A stretch of 64,000 nt of DNA, taken from the NCBI RefSeq assembly GCF_018143015.1, contig NC_054740.1, positions 67,420,856 through 67,484,855 on the forward strand, read 5' to 3'. The stretch is from Lytechinus variegatus. Lineage: Eukaryota; Echinodermata; Echinoidea; Temnopleuroida; Toxopneustidae. The translations under genes and the position numbers were made by a program. Positions 27,201 to 38,082 of this stretch are shown one piece after another (the first letter of the stretch is position 1; every line of letters starts with the position of its first letter). The notes under the pieces are model-generated. The model was not told the origin of the DNA, made no database searches, and saw nothing but the letters and a program-made list of their open reading frames with translations.

Positions 27201-30200
27201 TGCCTTTTGTCTCACTGGATATGTTGCAGAGTCAGCCTACATGTACATCCTCCCCACACATTTCTCGTTGTGTGGGTGTGTGTGTGTTTTTCTTACATCT
27301 TTTATTTTATTATTTCTCACCTTCATCCTTTCTTTCATGTTTTTTATGTAAACTTGTTAATTCTAATACCCTTTATCACTTATTTATTAGAGTCAAGCAA
27401 GTGGTGTGAAGTAAAAACAAAAACTACTTGCCCAAATCAGGCAAGCAAAACTCTCACTGTGAAATGAAATTTTACAAGGTTTTCCCATATTTCCCTACAA
27501 AAATACAGAAGAGAGAGAGAGAAATCCCCCCCCCCTCCCCCAAAAGTTAACAACTTCCTCAATTCAAATTGCAAGCCAGTTTGCACTATTTTATTTGATC
27601 TACATGTACATACAAATGCACAAAGTCTGTACACATACATGTAGCTGGTGGCCAAGTGGCCTCCCGCCTGCGTGGCACTGATGGCAAGCAGGAGCCTATA
27701 GATTGGTTCTCAATGCTGCTGCACCTGCACATCCTCGATCAAACTCAGAGTGAACAATCTCACATGAAAAATATTTTCCCACCAAAATTATCACAAAATC
27801 ATGATATTTCAACAATTATATAGATTCTCAGATTACTCATTGGATGATTAGTGATGTGATTGGTATTGGAGGAGCAAGTTATTGAGTTTTCGAAACTACA
27901 TGTAGTTGTTTCAGCCTTTGTTTTGAGTCTTGTACTCTTGTTAAGTTGTTGTGATCAGTGCAGACTTGTGGGAAGAAAATTGCATATATGCCACGATGAT
28001 TCTTCTATTTTTTTTATTTTAATGTTTCACTTTAATATTTTACTCATTTCTAAAACATTTCATTTTTCTTGCAATATATATTTAAAAAACCCAACAAATA
28101 TCGCTCATAATTTTAGTAGGATGAAAAAAAATCTTTGATTTTATTTTTGAAATTGAGCTTTCTTCGTCTTTCATTCTTACTTTCTTTTTTTATTCTTTAA
28201 TTCTTTTTCCCCATCATTTTTTAAGTACAAGTCCACCCCAACCAAAAGTTGATTTGAATAAAAAGAGAAAAATCCCCAAAATATAAAACTGGAAATTTCA
28301 TTAAAATCAGATTCAAAATAATAAAGTTATGTTATTTAAATGCTTTGTTTGATTTCAAAAAACAATTATATACACAGGCTGGTTGGTATGCAAATGAGGA
28401 GACTGATGACGTCATCCACTCACTATATCTCTTGCATTTTATTAAATGAAATATGAGATATTCTGATTTTTTCTTCATTGTCAAGTGAAACACTGATTAA
28501 TTCCTCCCTGAACATGTGGAATTCAACTAGCAATGTACTATATGGGTCAATCCATGTCAAATCAACCAATGCTTGTCACCCGACCCTCTTCGATTTTCTT
28601 TAAACTCGCACCAAATGTTGCCCTAAGTGTCTGACGGAAAAATCTGAAATATTTTGCCCCAAGGTCAAATGGTTGCTAAGATACGGCCTCCCATAGCAAC
28701 CAATGCGCACACAACAAAATTATTTTAAATAAAATTGCCTATTTTTGATTGACTACTGCAGCAAAGTTTGATTGATTACAGTCTTCATTTTAAGTAAATT
28801 GGAAGAACTTTTTGGTCTAAACATGCAGAGTATACTGTAGCGCGGACCTGTCAACGGATTTCGCACACGAGGTCACCGAAAATGGCGTTAAGCATCCGTG
28901 TCAATGATTTCAGAAGCATGTTTGGAGGCTCATAAATCCAAAACTAAATTAGCTTAGAACCAAATATTATGCACACTTATGGACTTTCAGATACTCAACA
29001 GAATTACAAAAAATTGACCCAAGAGTATGTGTCGTTTTCCTGTAGGGCGCCCTCAAAGTTGGATTTTTTTCAAAAGATGCCAAGTTCAAGGTCACGGATC
29101 ACCTCCCGTCCCATCGAGGAGGGGGACCAATTTCTGTGTTTTGATAGACATTTACCCATATTTTCAAGTGTTACTTGAGAAATTTTGCTACCGGAATGTG
29201 AAGGGGCTAATTTGCGCATTCCAAAATGGTCGTAAATACCCTAAAATTGATGTTAATGACACATACATGCTTTTCAACACTTTTCAAATTGTGATAACTC
29301 AAAGATGAAGAGCCCAAAGACATTGATCTCTTCTGTGATGATAGTCTGTAATTAGTATTAAAAGGATATATCTTCAAAAATAGTTTGTATTGTTGGTAAT
29401 GACCTTGAAAACACACCTAAAATTCAATAAAAACAGTAAATTGGCTAATTTTCCAGAATCAAAAGGCATTCAAATGTTGTTTACATTGACTTTCAAATGG
29501 GTGTCATTTCAAGACAAAGAGTGAGCTTAAGCTAAAACTTGAAAGACATGTTCAACTTTTGGTCTACTTTGAGCAACATAAAATATTTGAACTCAAAACC
29601 ATATCATTTGACCTTGAAATTATTCCAAACATAGCTATTTGTTGCTTCATAAGTAGCATATTCAAATCACGCGTGTACATTGTACTTTGCAACACATTTC
29701 AAAATGGATTTTCTCATAGAGAGAATACCTGATCAGGCTGATATTTGCAGTATAAGTAGTCTGTAATGGGTTCTTGGAGGATCTACAGATTAAGTACCTA
29801 TTCTCTCATGACAATGACCTTGAAAATACAGCTGAAAATCATAAAAATCAATATATCATACAATTCTCATTAATAATCAAGTGTTTTTATCCACTTTTAA
29901 TTGTGTGTTATTCCATCTTAGATTGTGAGTTCATGCTGATAATTGCAAATCATGTTCCACTTTTGGTCTACTTTAAGCTACATGAAATATTTGAGATCAA
30001 AACCATATCATTTGACCTTGAAATTATTCCAAATATAGCTATTTGTTGCTTTATAAGTAGCATATTCAAATCGCATGTGTACATTGTACTTTGCAACACA
30101 TTTCAAAATGGATTTTCTCATAGAGAGAATACATGATCAGGCTGATATATGCAGTATTAGTAGGCTGTAATGAGTACTTGGAAAATCTACAGTTTAGGTA

Positions 30201-33168
30201 ACTATTCTATCAAGACATGAGTGGGTTAAAAACACTTGATTACTAATGAAAATTGTATGATATATTGATTTTCATGATTATCAGCTGTATTTTCAAGGTC
30301 ATTGTCATGAGAGAATAGGTACTTAATCTGTAGATCCTCCAAGAACCCATTACAGACTACTTATACTGCAAATATCAGCCTGATCAGGTATTCTCTCTAT
30401 GAGAAAATCCATTTTGAAATGTGTTGCAAAGTACAATGTACACGCGCGATTTGAATATGCTACTTATGAAGCAACAAATAGCTATATTTGGAATAATTTC
30501 AAGGTCAAATGATATGGTTTTGAGTTCAAATATTTCATTTAGCTTAAAGTAGACCAAAAGTGGAACATGATTTGCAATTTTCAGCATGGACTCACAATCT
30601 AAAATGAAATAACACACAAGTAAAAGTGGATAAAAACACTTAATTATTAATGAAAATTGTATGATTTATTGATTTTCATGATTTTCAGCTGTATTTTCAA
30701 GGTCATTGTCATGAGAGAATAGGTACTTAATCTGTAGATCCTCCAAGAACCCATTACAGACTACTTATACTGCAAATATCAGCCTGATCAGGTATTCTCT
30801 CTATAAGAAAATCCATTTTGAAATGTGTTGCAAAGTACAATGTACACGCGTGATATGAATATGCTACTTATGAAGCAACAAATAGCTATATTTGGAATAA
30901 TTTCAAGGTCAAATGATATGGTTTTGAGTTCAAATATTATATGTTGCTTAAAGTAGACCAAAAGTTGAACATGTCCTCCAAGTTTTGGCTTAAGCTCACC
31001 CTTTGTATTGAAATGACACTCATTTGAAAGTCAATGTAAACACCATTTGAATGCCATTTGATTCTGGAAAATTAGCCAATTTACTGTTTTTATTGAATTT
31101 TAGGTGTGTTTTCAAGGTCATTACCAACAATACAAACTATTTTTGAAGATATATCCTTTTAATACTAATTACAGACTATCATCACAGAAGAGATCAATGT
31201 CTTTGGGCTCTTCATCTTTGAGTTATCACAATTTGAAAAGTGTTAAAAAGCATGTATGTGTCATTAGCATCAATTTTAGGGTGTTTACGACCATTTTGGA
31301 ATGCGCAAATCAGCCCCTTAACATTCCGGTAGCAAAATTTCTCAAGTAACACTTGAAAATATGGGTAAATGTCTATCAAAACACAGAAATTGGTCCCCCT
31401 CCTCGATGGGACGGGAGGTGATCCGTGACCTTGAACTTGGCATCTTTTGAAAAAAATCCAACTTTGAGGGCGCCCTACAGGAAAACGACACATACTCTTG
31501 GGTCAATTTTTTGTAATTCTGTTGAGCGTCTGAAAGTCCATAAATGTGCATAATATTTGGTTCTAAGCTAATTTAGTTTTGGATTTATGAGCCTCCAAAC
31601 ATGCTTCTGAAATCATTGACACGGATGCTTAACGCCATTTTCGGTGACCTCGTGTGCGAAATCCGGTTGACAGGTCCGCGCTACAGTATACTCTGCATGT
31701 TTAGACCAAAAAGTTCTTCCAATTTACTTAGAATGAAGACTGTAATCAATCAAACTTTGCTGCAGTAGTCAATCAAACATAGCCAATTTTATTTAAAATA
31801 ATTTTGTTGTGTGCGCATTGGTTGCTATGGGAGGCCGTATCTTAGCAACCATTTGACCTTGGGGCAAAATATTTCAGATTTTTCCGTCAGACACTTGGGG
31901 CAACATTTGGTGCGAGTTTAAAGAAAATCGAAGAGGGTCGGGTGACAAATTGTCTGAAAATTGGTTGATTTGACGTGGATTGACCCATATATAGTATATT
32001 GGTTCATTCTAGTTGGTTTTTATTGTCAAATCTGTAAAAAATGAAATATTTTATAATTCACAAAAACAAAAGAAATAGTGAGGGACATAATGGATCGTCT
32101 CGTATTTGCATGTCACTGAGTTGTGTATATCACTGTTTGGTGAAAATAAGCCAAACTTAAAAATGTCATAATTTTCTTATTTTTTTTTTATTTTACATCC
32201 GATTTTTAAGAAATTTTCAGCATTATGATAGTTTGATTTTTCTCTTTTTATTCAAAGCAACATTTTTCTGGGTGGACTTCAAGGACTTGACCTTTAATTC
32301 TTTGCCCTTTCTACTATCCTTGGCCTTCCTGCATGCCTTTTGTCCCATTCCCATCTATGCATATTTTCAATCTTCCTTTCTCTCTGGGTTCGTTTATTTT
32401 CTTAATTCTTTCGATCTTCCTCATTCTTTTTCTTACTTTCCTTTGTTTTCTATATTTCCTGATTTTCCTCCATTCTTTGTTTCCTTAGCTTCCTTCCTCT
32501 CCTTCTTTTCATTCTTTCTTTCCTTCCTTCTCACATTCTTTTCTTTCATTCTCTAGCTCTATTCCCTTCATTTCTTTCATTGTTTATTTTCATTTTTCCT
32601 TCTGTTCTTTTCCCTTTGTTAATAAGATTTCCTTTCTTTCTCCCTTGATCGAGTCCCTTCCTGTTTTTCTTTCTTCAGTTGCAAGCCATCACCAGACAGT
32701 AGGCTTTTCATCCTCACTTTTAGTTTCTTTTTTCTTTCCTGCTCCCGTTTTTAGATCTAGATCTCGATACTTTTTTTTTCATTCCATTTTCTCTCCTTCA
32801 TTCCTTTTTTCACCCAGGGCCATTATATTCATCACATCAGTGTGAACATGGTGATTCAGTCAATCAGTGTGATGCCACCGGCTTTGACATGCCAACGATC
32901 AGAAAAGCATTATGATCGCCGCGCAGCTGCTGTGGAGCTCTCTATCTTATCCAGCTCATTGAATGAGTGCCGCCGCCCGGCCCGGCCCTGGCCGGCTGGC
33001 GACACGGAATTCGCTGACTAGCCGGGCCGAGTCCCCCCAGTCATGCCAGTCCTCGCGCCTCGGCCATGTCGGCCCGGCTAAGCCTAAGGGTAAGCCTAAA
33101 TCTGATTTATAACGAGCAAAGTAATAACTGTACTCACCTCTGGATAATCCATCTGTTAAGACCTCCAT
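21229..33168 (-). CDS. CENPO: Centromere protein O (CENP-O/Mcm21 family)
   Basis: CENP-O is a subunit of the inner-kinetochore CCAN, in the CENP-O/P/Q/U/R group. The six exons are 33138-33168, 26751-26920, 25144-25306, 24272-24540, 22180-22342 and 21229-21320, together 295 codons plus stop (human about 300). All junctions keep phase. Residues 1-10 (MEVLTDGLSR) lead into a Gln/Glu/Arg-rich coiled coil (about 11-65, LQHLQKLEQQAQDLRHGSRS). From about residue 120 comes the RWD-type region. The segment PYFLPIKDLEKDHLNTDMQ aligns with human VPVFIPLEEIAAKYLQTNIQ, and LIYDDLKGDRPTSVTV with LLYKDLTATLPTDVTV. The C-terminus is ELSKAKIRSIKELF to a TGA at 21229-21231. Its start lies 316 bp from the divergent PTRHD1 start. 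Intron 1 is 6.2 kb of nested transposons. Identification is by remembered family sequence; the last exon is the least conserved part. Confidence 0.92.
22436..22750 (+). mobile_element. tRNA-derived SINE
   Basis: A B-box-like GGTTCGAATCC near 22460 is preceded by a degraded A-box region. It is followed by a body (AAGGCACTTATCCA, CCAGGATACTCCAAGGGAG) typical of marine-invertebrate tRNA SINEs, ending in an AT-rich tail near 22740. No flanking duplication was established. Confidence 0.6.
22842..23916 (+). mobile_element. DR1-bearing dispersed repeat with tandem 150-190 bp units
   Basis: It is bounded by perfect 11-bp inverted repeats, GTCTCACCTGC at 22842-22852 and GCAGGTGAGAC at 23906-23916. 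Inside are about six tandem units sharing GGATGTTCAGTGATACTTG, AAAGTTATGATGG and CGGCCAAAGTTCATTGACC. Five units carry TGACCTTTGACCT. Shorter relatives are at 2430-2632, 39762-40258 and 48090-48562. There is no coding capacity. The structure fits a non-autonomous DNA transposon with an internal array; the superfamily is unknown. Confidence 0.75.
24765..24930 (+). mobile_element. SINE-like segment
   Basis: It begins GTGGCATGCACCTGTAATCC, close to the conserved 5' motif of 7SL RNA and Alu-type SINEs. It is followed by GGTTCTAGCCC and TTTCGGATGATG, both common in invertebrate SINEs. It is short and partial, so the family is uncertain. Confidence 0.4.
28225..32293. mobile_element. TTAA-flanked foldback MITE, split by a palindromic insertion
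   Basis: TTAA lies at 28221-28224 and again at 32294-32297. The ends read ACAAGTCCACCCC on the left and GGGTGGACTT...GACTTGACCT on the right, the family signature of 45416-46007. The two halves (28225-28540 and 31991-32293) flank the 3.45-kb palindrome. Confidence 0.75.
28541..31990. mobile_element. 3.45-kb palindromic foldback element
   Basis: The left arm (28541 to about 30220) and the right arm (about 30300 to 31990) are inverted copies with very high identity, pairing around position 30260. The outer ends read TATGGGTCAATCCATGTC inward, with a single CA/CG-type difference between arms. Each arm contains two tandem copies of a roughly 400-bp unit (ATTTGACCTTGAAATTATTC, GCAACACATTTCAAAATGG). 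No transposase-like frame was found; the open frames of 69-107 codons are mirrored in both arms and look incidental. The target duplication is TA or TATA but ambiguous. Confidence 0.85.
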
Positions 33169-33484
33169 GCCCAGTTTATTAATCTAACTTGGACCCTGTA
33201 AAAAGACTGAATTTAACACCGTAGATCTTGGAAAAGATTGTTTGAATCCAGTCGAGCCAAATTAAATTCTACCGCCGATCGATCGCGCACATTAATTTAA
33301 ATTCTGTCAAACTTTTGTTTAAAAAAAATCAAAATATTTTTTCACCTTTTTAAAGTAAAAATTAAAGTAAAAATTAATAAAATAAGTATTTTAACAATAT
33401 ATTTTATGCTGATAATATGACTTTTTTTATATTTTGATCATCATTAAAATAAGAAATCTTGAACAAGCTTCATGAAAAATAAAA
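33169..33484. promoter_or_regulatory. Divergent promoter region, CENPO / PTRHD1
   Basis: These 316 bp between two divergent start codons must hold both 5' leaders and transcription starts. No TATA box is placed convincingly. The PTRHD1 start codon lies in AAAATGGCAGCC, one base from the YY1-type motif AAAATGGCGGC. The flanking CENPO intron is CpG-rich (32920-33090), consistent with a housekeeping-type bidirectional promoter. Confidence 0.6.
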
Positions 33485-36402
33485 ATGGCAGCCTCCATGG
33501 TGCAGTATGTTGTTGTAAGAGGCGATCTTTTACATGCCTTGAAATGGCCAACAGGTGCTGTCATAGCACAGGTAATTTCGATGAGATAACTCTACACTCC
33601 GGAATACTATTTGATTGATTTATTGAAGATTTTGTTTGAGAAGTAGATCATTTCCTGTAAGACTTCCTTTATTTTTGAGGTGAGGCTGGTCCCACGTGTT
33701 TAAATTCGTGTCACGAAAATAGGAGTCACGAAAATAGGAGAAACGCACTTGTTCACTGCTACCACCCTGCCTGTGGGGAATCTACAGGTAGGACTATGGT
33801 ATGCCAATGTTGTCCAGACCACACACTTTAAAAAGTCATTAAAACATCACTTTTGTGACCAAAATTACTAATTTCCGTACAGTTGCAATTTATGTTTTAA
33901 TTAGTAACTTGGGAATAATTTTTGTATTCACCAGAGCCCTCAAAAACTTGAATTTTGGGCATATTTTAGTGTACGCCCTCTATTGGTGGAAATTAATATG
34001 GCAAGAAAATTTTCATTTTTTGATCTCTATTTTTAATTAAGAAAAAAATGATTTAGAGTATCAAATTTAAATAAAGAGCCAAGTTGTATGAATAGGTGTA
34101 ATGGAAACTCTCAGTGTAAAAAAAAAAAATCAATCATTTGCCCCAAACAAAAAGAGAAAATTAGCCAAACATTGCCACCCTTATTTTGCCACACATGGAG
34201 ATATAACTGAGAACAAGGTTATATCATAACCTTGTTCATTGAATGAGTGGAGAAACGAAATAATGGATCTCGTCTAGCATCTCAACCTCATCTTACTTTA
34301 CTAGACCGCATCAAGGGGCAATTTTTGAAGGAATATTTATATTGGGTTAGGTTAATGTCTCCCAGCTTTCCCTAGCCTAGACAGCTGGCAGCCGTCTGTT
34401 TCGAGGAGTTTTCTAACATTTTAAAAAAATTTCTCCTCGTACAAAGACGGCTCGCTATCGTGCAGCCACCATTAGGGGACTTGCAATGCAAAATCCCCCC
34501 GTCGGGGCTTTTCAATTTTTGTCTTTAATGAATAAAAATTTTGAAAACTAACGTGACCAAAATGCAAATTTATATTCCCTCTTGGCATTAATTGCCAAAA
34601 AACAGAGAAAAATGAAGTTAAAAGGAACAAAAACAGTGACTTACCTCGGCTGTCGCACAAATTCACTTCCCCGTTTTATCCGATCTTAAGTACATAAACA
34701 TATGGCCATTGAGTCCCCTGTACAGATCGCGCTAGAACTTCGGTCTCTGTATTTGGTGAGTGAAGCCAACGAAGTTCAGCTGAACAACCAACAAAACAGA
34801 GACCGAAGCTTTTGGTCTATCCCTAGCCATGCCCAGCCAAATGAAGTCGACCATGTCCAATCTTGATATTCAATTCATTACAATGATCTAGACTAAAAAA
34901 CTACTGCTACTAGTAGTAGTAGTACAAGGGTGCACGATAGTACTGATACTGATAGTTGATACTTTGTATTTTAGTTAACTGAGGGTTGATTTTGATATTG
35001 ATTGTCATTGTGAACTGAACATAGATTTACCTGTAACATAGTAATTGTAAACAATTTTAGCTGCACTTACATAGGACCAAGATTTTTATACCTGATTTTC
35101 ACAAAACCTTTGTTGAAATTCCACAAAATTACAAGAATAGTAATTGCCCGAATTACCCAAGCATTTTAAAATGATCATCTCTCAAGTCTTCCACATTATA
35201 GAATCTATTCCTCCTTTTGCTGCTTGTCTTTTTAGACGGTGTAGTTTGGTCTCTTCTCCCAACCCTCAAAATCTTTACTTTCATAACTTAATTATTTGTT
35301 AAATACTTCAGTATTTTGATGAGCTTTATGATTTCATTTCAATTTAGGTCTACTTATAGGATTTGAAAAGTCCAAAACTTCCCAGATTTTCAACTTATGT
35401 TTCTCATTTGAATATAGGCATGCCATGCTTGTACTGCTGTGATACATCTTTTCAAGGAGGATGAAAATGTAATGAAATACACATCGGATCTGGACAACAT
35501 GCACAAAGTTGTTCTTGAGGTGAGTTGTTTTGGGTTTCCTCTGATCATTGGTGCCCACAATCAAATTACTGATTACAGTGGCAGTTGTAATACTGTTCAT
35601 AGTTAAAGTATGTGAGGATGTGTCAATGAATGGGCACAAGTTCCATTTTAAACAAGAAAAAGAGCGACAAAAGTAATGAAATACTACACAGTTAAAAAAT
35701 ACATGTTGCAACATTTCTGCATACTTACTTGGTTGATCACAATTCACTATTGAATTTAATACTTTCCTTGATTTTTGGCCTCTTTGCATCTCTTTAAATC
35801 ATTGATCTTGAGTAAAGATGAGACTTTATTTTTTTTACAAGCGTTGGGATGTAGTACACTTCAAGTTTCAATGAGAAATTTGATAAAAATGAATGAGAAA
35901 GATTATTCAGAGATGAAATGGTGCTGATAAGCAAAAAGGTTTTCATGTTTGAAAACACTTCTCCATCCATCTGCTGGAGAGAAAGCTGCTTCCACCCTCC
36001 AAATAGGCTAATTAAACTGAAAGTTTGTAATGTTGAATATTTCCCATAAAATCAGAGATTGATTATGAGGACGCTCCGAACTTTAGTTAGCCTGACTTTA
36101 GGTGTGTGTTTTTAGCCTTAACATGATTATCCCAATCCCTCCAAATGTTAATCCACAATGTTGTGGGGAATTGACCCAATTATTAATTTTTTATCCTTAT
36201 TGGTCAAGTACTGTGTTTTCTTTTCTTCCAGGCAAAGAATGAAGCAGATGTCAGAACACTATCAGAGAAATTAAAAGAGAATAACATTGATCATAAACTG
36301 TGGATTGAACAACCTGAGGATTATGCCACCTGTCTAGCAGTGAAACCCTATCCAAAAGAGGAGGTCCAGAAGTTCTTCAAGAAATTCAAACTCTTTAAAT
36401 GA
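33485..36402 (+). CDS. PTRHD1: PTH2-fold protein, PTRHD1-like
   Basis: Three exons, 33485-33571, 35418-35519 and 36232-36402, all phase 0, encode 119 residues (human about 140). The protein starts MAASMVQYVVVRGDL, comparable to human LVQYLVLRKDL. It continues WPTGAVIAQACHACTA (human WPAGALVAQACHAATA) and MHKVVLEAKNEADV, then LWIEQPEDYATCLAVKPYPK, and ends KKFKLFK (human KKFRLFK). This is the PTRHD1 family, a relative of peptidyl-tRNA hydrolase 2. The lysine of the PTH2 motif GKxAAQ is alanine here (residue 25), as in human PTRHD1, and the PTH2 C-terminal AGRTQ block is replaced. Hydrolase activity is therefore doubtful. The start was chosen as the first Met in frame after the divergent promoter. 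Confidence 0.93.
33572..36231. other. PTRHD1 introns
   Basis: Intron 1 (33572-35417) contains two short perfect hairpins (34211-34237 and 34738-34808) and otherwise plain AT-rich DNA. Intron 2 (35520-36231) shows nothing recognisable. Confidence 0.5.
34738..34808. repeat. Short hairpin, 13-bp perfect arms
   Basis: CTTCGGTCTCTGT at 34738-34750 pairs with ACAGAGACCGAAG at 34796-34808. The 45-base loop holds a further palindrome, GTTCAGCTGAAC. It is probably a tiny foldback element. Confidence 0.6.
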
Positions 36403-37956
36403 TATTAATTGGCTCAAGTTTTTTTGAAGAGCTGGAAAAGGACCTTGTCTTTTCATTTAAACTGATGGCAGAGGAGGGACTGTTTGCAACATGTGAGGGA
36501 TGTCATGCCTACTTGATCAATTCCAGTATCATGAACTAACATTAATTAAAACCACCTTTCTTGCTTTTCCTGTTTCAAGTGGGTTTACTTATTAGCATCA
36601 TGATCATAGTTTACAGACAAGTTTTCTCCTAAAAAATCATTAATTATTCCTAAGCTCTAATCTCAGGATTATCGCGTCAATACCAAATCAGAAAAGTAAT
36701 AGTCTCATCCCACATGGTCTAATCCTATTTGTTACGTAATGGAAGTCATCAGCAAAAATCATGTATATGGACATGGGTATTTTAATATTGGTTCCTGCCT
36801 ACTTTGAATCTATTGGAACCACAAACAACTGTTAACAAATAGCAAATTGAATTCACCTAGGTGATGATCAGATTTATCTGTTCTCTAAAAAGTGATAATT
36901 TTTTTTTATCAATATGTAAGGGTCAGATATGGTATACAGCTTACACAAGCTTGAAATGAACCTTTATCATTACAAGTCAGAATCTTCATGGCTGTACGCA
37001 GCGGGGGTGGGGGCAGTTGCCCCCCTAAATTTTGAAAACTTATATTTTTTTACTGAAAAATTTCACAAATTCACCAAAAGTATGCATAAAACCCTTCAAT
37101 CTCACCTTACAACATGTAAAAGCACCCTGATGACAAGCTCAATTGCTTCGTTTCATCTTTTTTATTTTTCTTATTGAAGAAGTTAACACATCCTGTCCCC
37201 CCAGCCAAAAATAAATTCTGCGTATGTACATGTGAATCTCTGTCCATTTTGCTATGTAGCTTTCAAGTTACGGGCCATAATGAAAGGATCAAACTCTTTT
37301 AAAGCTCCTCTCCCATGTTCTTAATAGTACCTCATGTGGCTTTCACACATTCTCACTCTTATTTCTAAGGGTTTTCTGTATCAAACCACATCAAATTGTA
37401 CATCATTTAAAGCTCAGAATTTACTATTTTCAACACGGTAAAAAACAAATGATGGCTAAAATTATTGGTTATGTTGTGGAATGTCACAATTTGTTCACCT
37501 CAGATTCAATTTATTTTGTCATTCTCTAATTGCTCAACCGCTCATTTTGAATATTTGTCTTATTTGCGGTAGCATTTATTTTAATCTATTTTGTATATAC
37601 CAAATTTACATATAAACATGTGCATGCATTTAGCCAGTTGAATGAATTTGAATTGATGTTGAATCATGTATGTACGTGATTTATAATTACTATACTGTAC
37701 AAAAGAATGGTTAAGCAATAAATAATAAGAATCATTCAAAAGTGAACACAAATTGAATTGAAATACATTTTATTGACCATCAATTGAAACTACATTTTCT
37801 CATATAAATATGGAAATATTTTCAGTTTGTCATAATACAGAGACAAGGCATATGGGAACAGCACAAATCTAAGCCAAAGAAACCTTTCCTAAAACACCAA
37901 CAACAGAGACAAGACTAGATGGAAATCTGACTTGATCTGATTGAATGAGCAAATCA

Positions 37957-38082
37957 GGACCCTGTAACACGAAGCTTAGCGATGGATCGTGGGGCAGGCT
38001 TTTAAGATTGATTATACACAATCAATGAAATCCATTGTTGAAATCTGCCCCAAGATCAATTACTAAACTTAGTTACAGGGCC
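37957..38082. mobile_element. 126-bp MITE with GGRCCCTGTAAC ends
   Basis: GGACCCTGTAAC at the left mirrors GTTACAGGGCCC at the right, and GATCGTGGGGCAG inside the left end mirrors CTGCCCCAAGATC inside the right. The inverted similarity covers most of the element. Confidence 0.7.

Larger units (their letters stand above)
27655..32830 (+). mobile_element. Truncated hAT-like element, interrupted by later insertions
   Basis: Bases 27655-28220 match 52712-53100 over most of their length (AACAATCTCACATGA, GGAGCAAGTTATTG, ATGTTTCACTTT). Bases 32298-32830 are the same kind of pyrimidine-rich TTCCTTCTTTC sequence as 53110-53780. The terminal CAGGGTGACCAG of the complete copy is absent here, and the right boundary is not clear. 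Confidence 0.6.
26921..33137. other. CENPO intron 1: nested transposons
   Basis: The 6.2-kb intron contains, from outside in: hAT-like sequence (about 27655-28220 and 32298-32830), a TTAA foldback MITE (28225-32293) and a 3.45-kb palindrome (28541-31990). A GC- and CpG-rich patch at about 32920-33090 sits just inside the intron beside exon 1. Bases 26921-27650 show only AT-rich sequence and short GT and C runs. Confidence 0.7.

Noticed and set aside
29027-31551. Open frames of 69-93 codons on both strands of the palindrome
   Set aside because: They are mirror images created by the inverted arms. They match no family I know and show no start or splice context.
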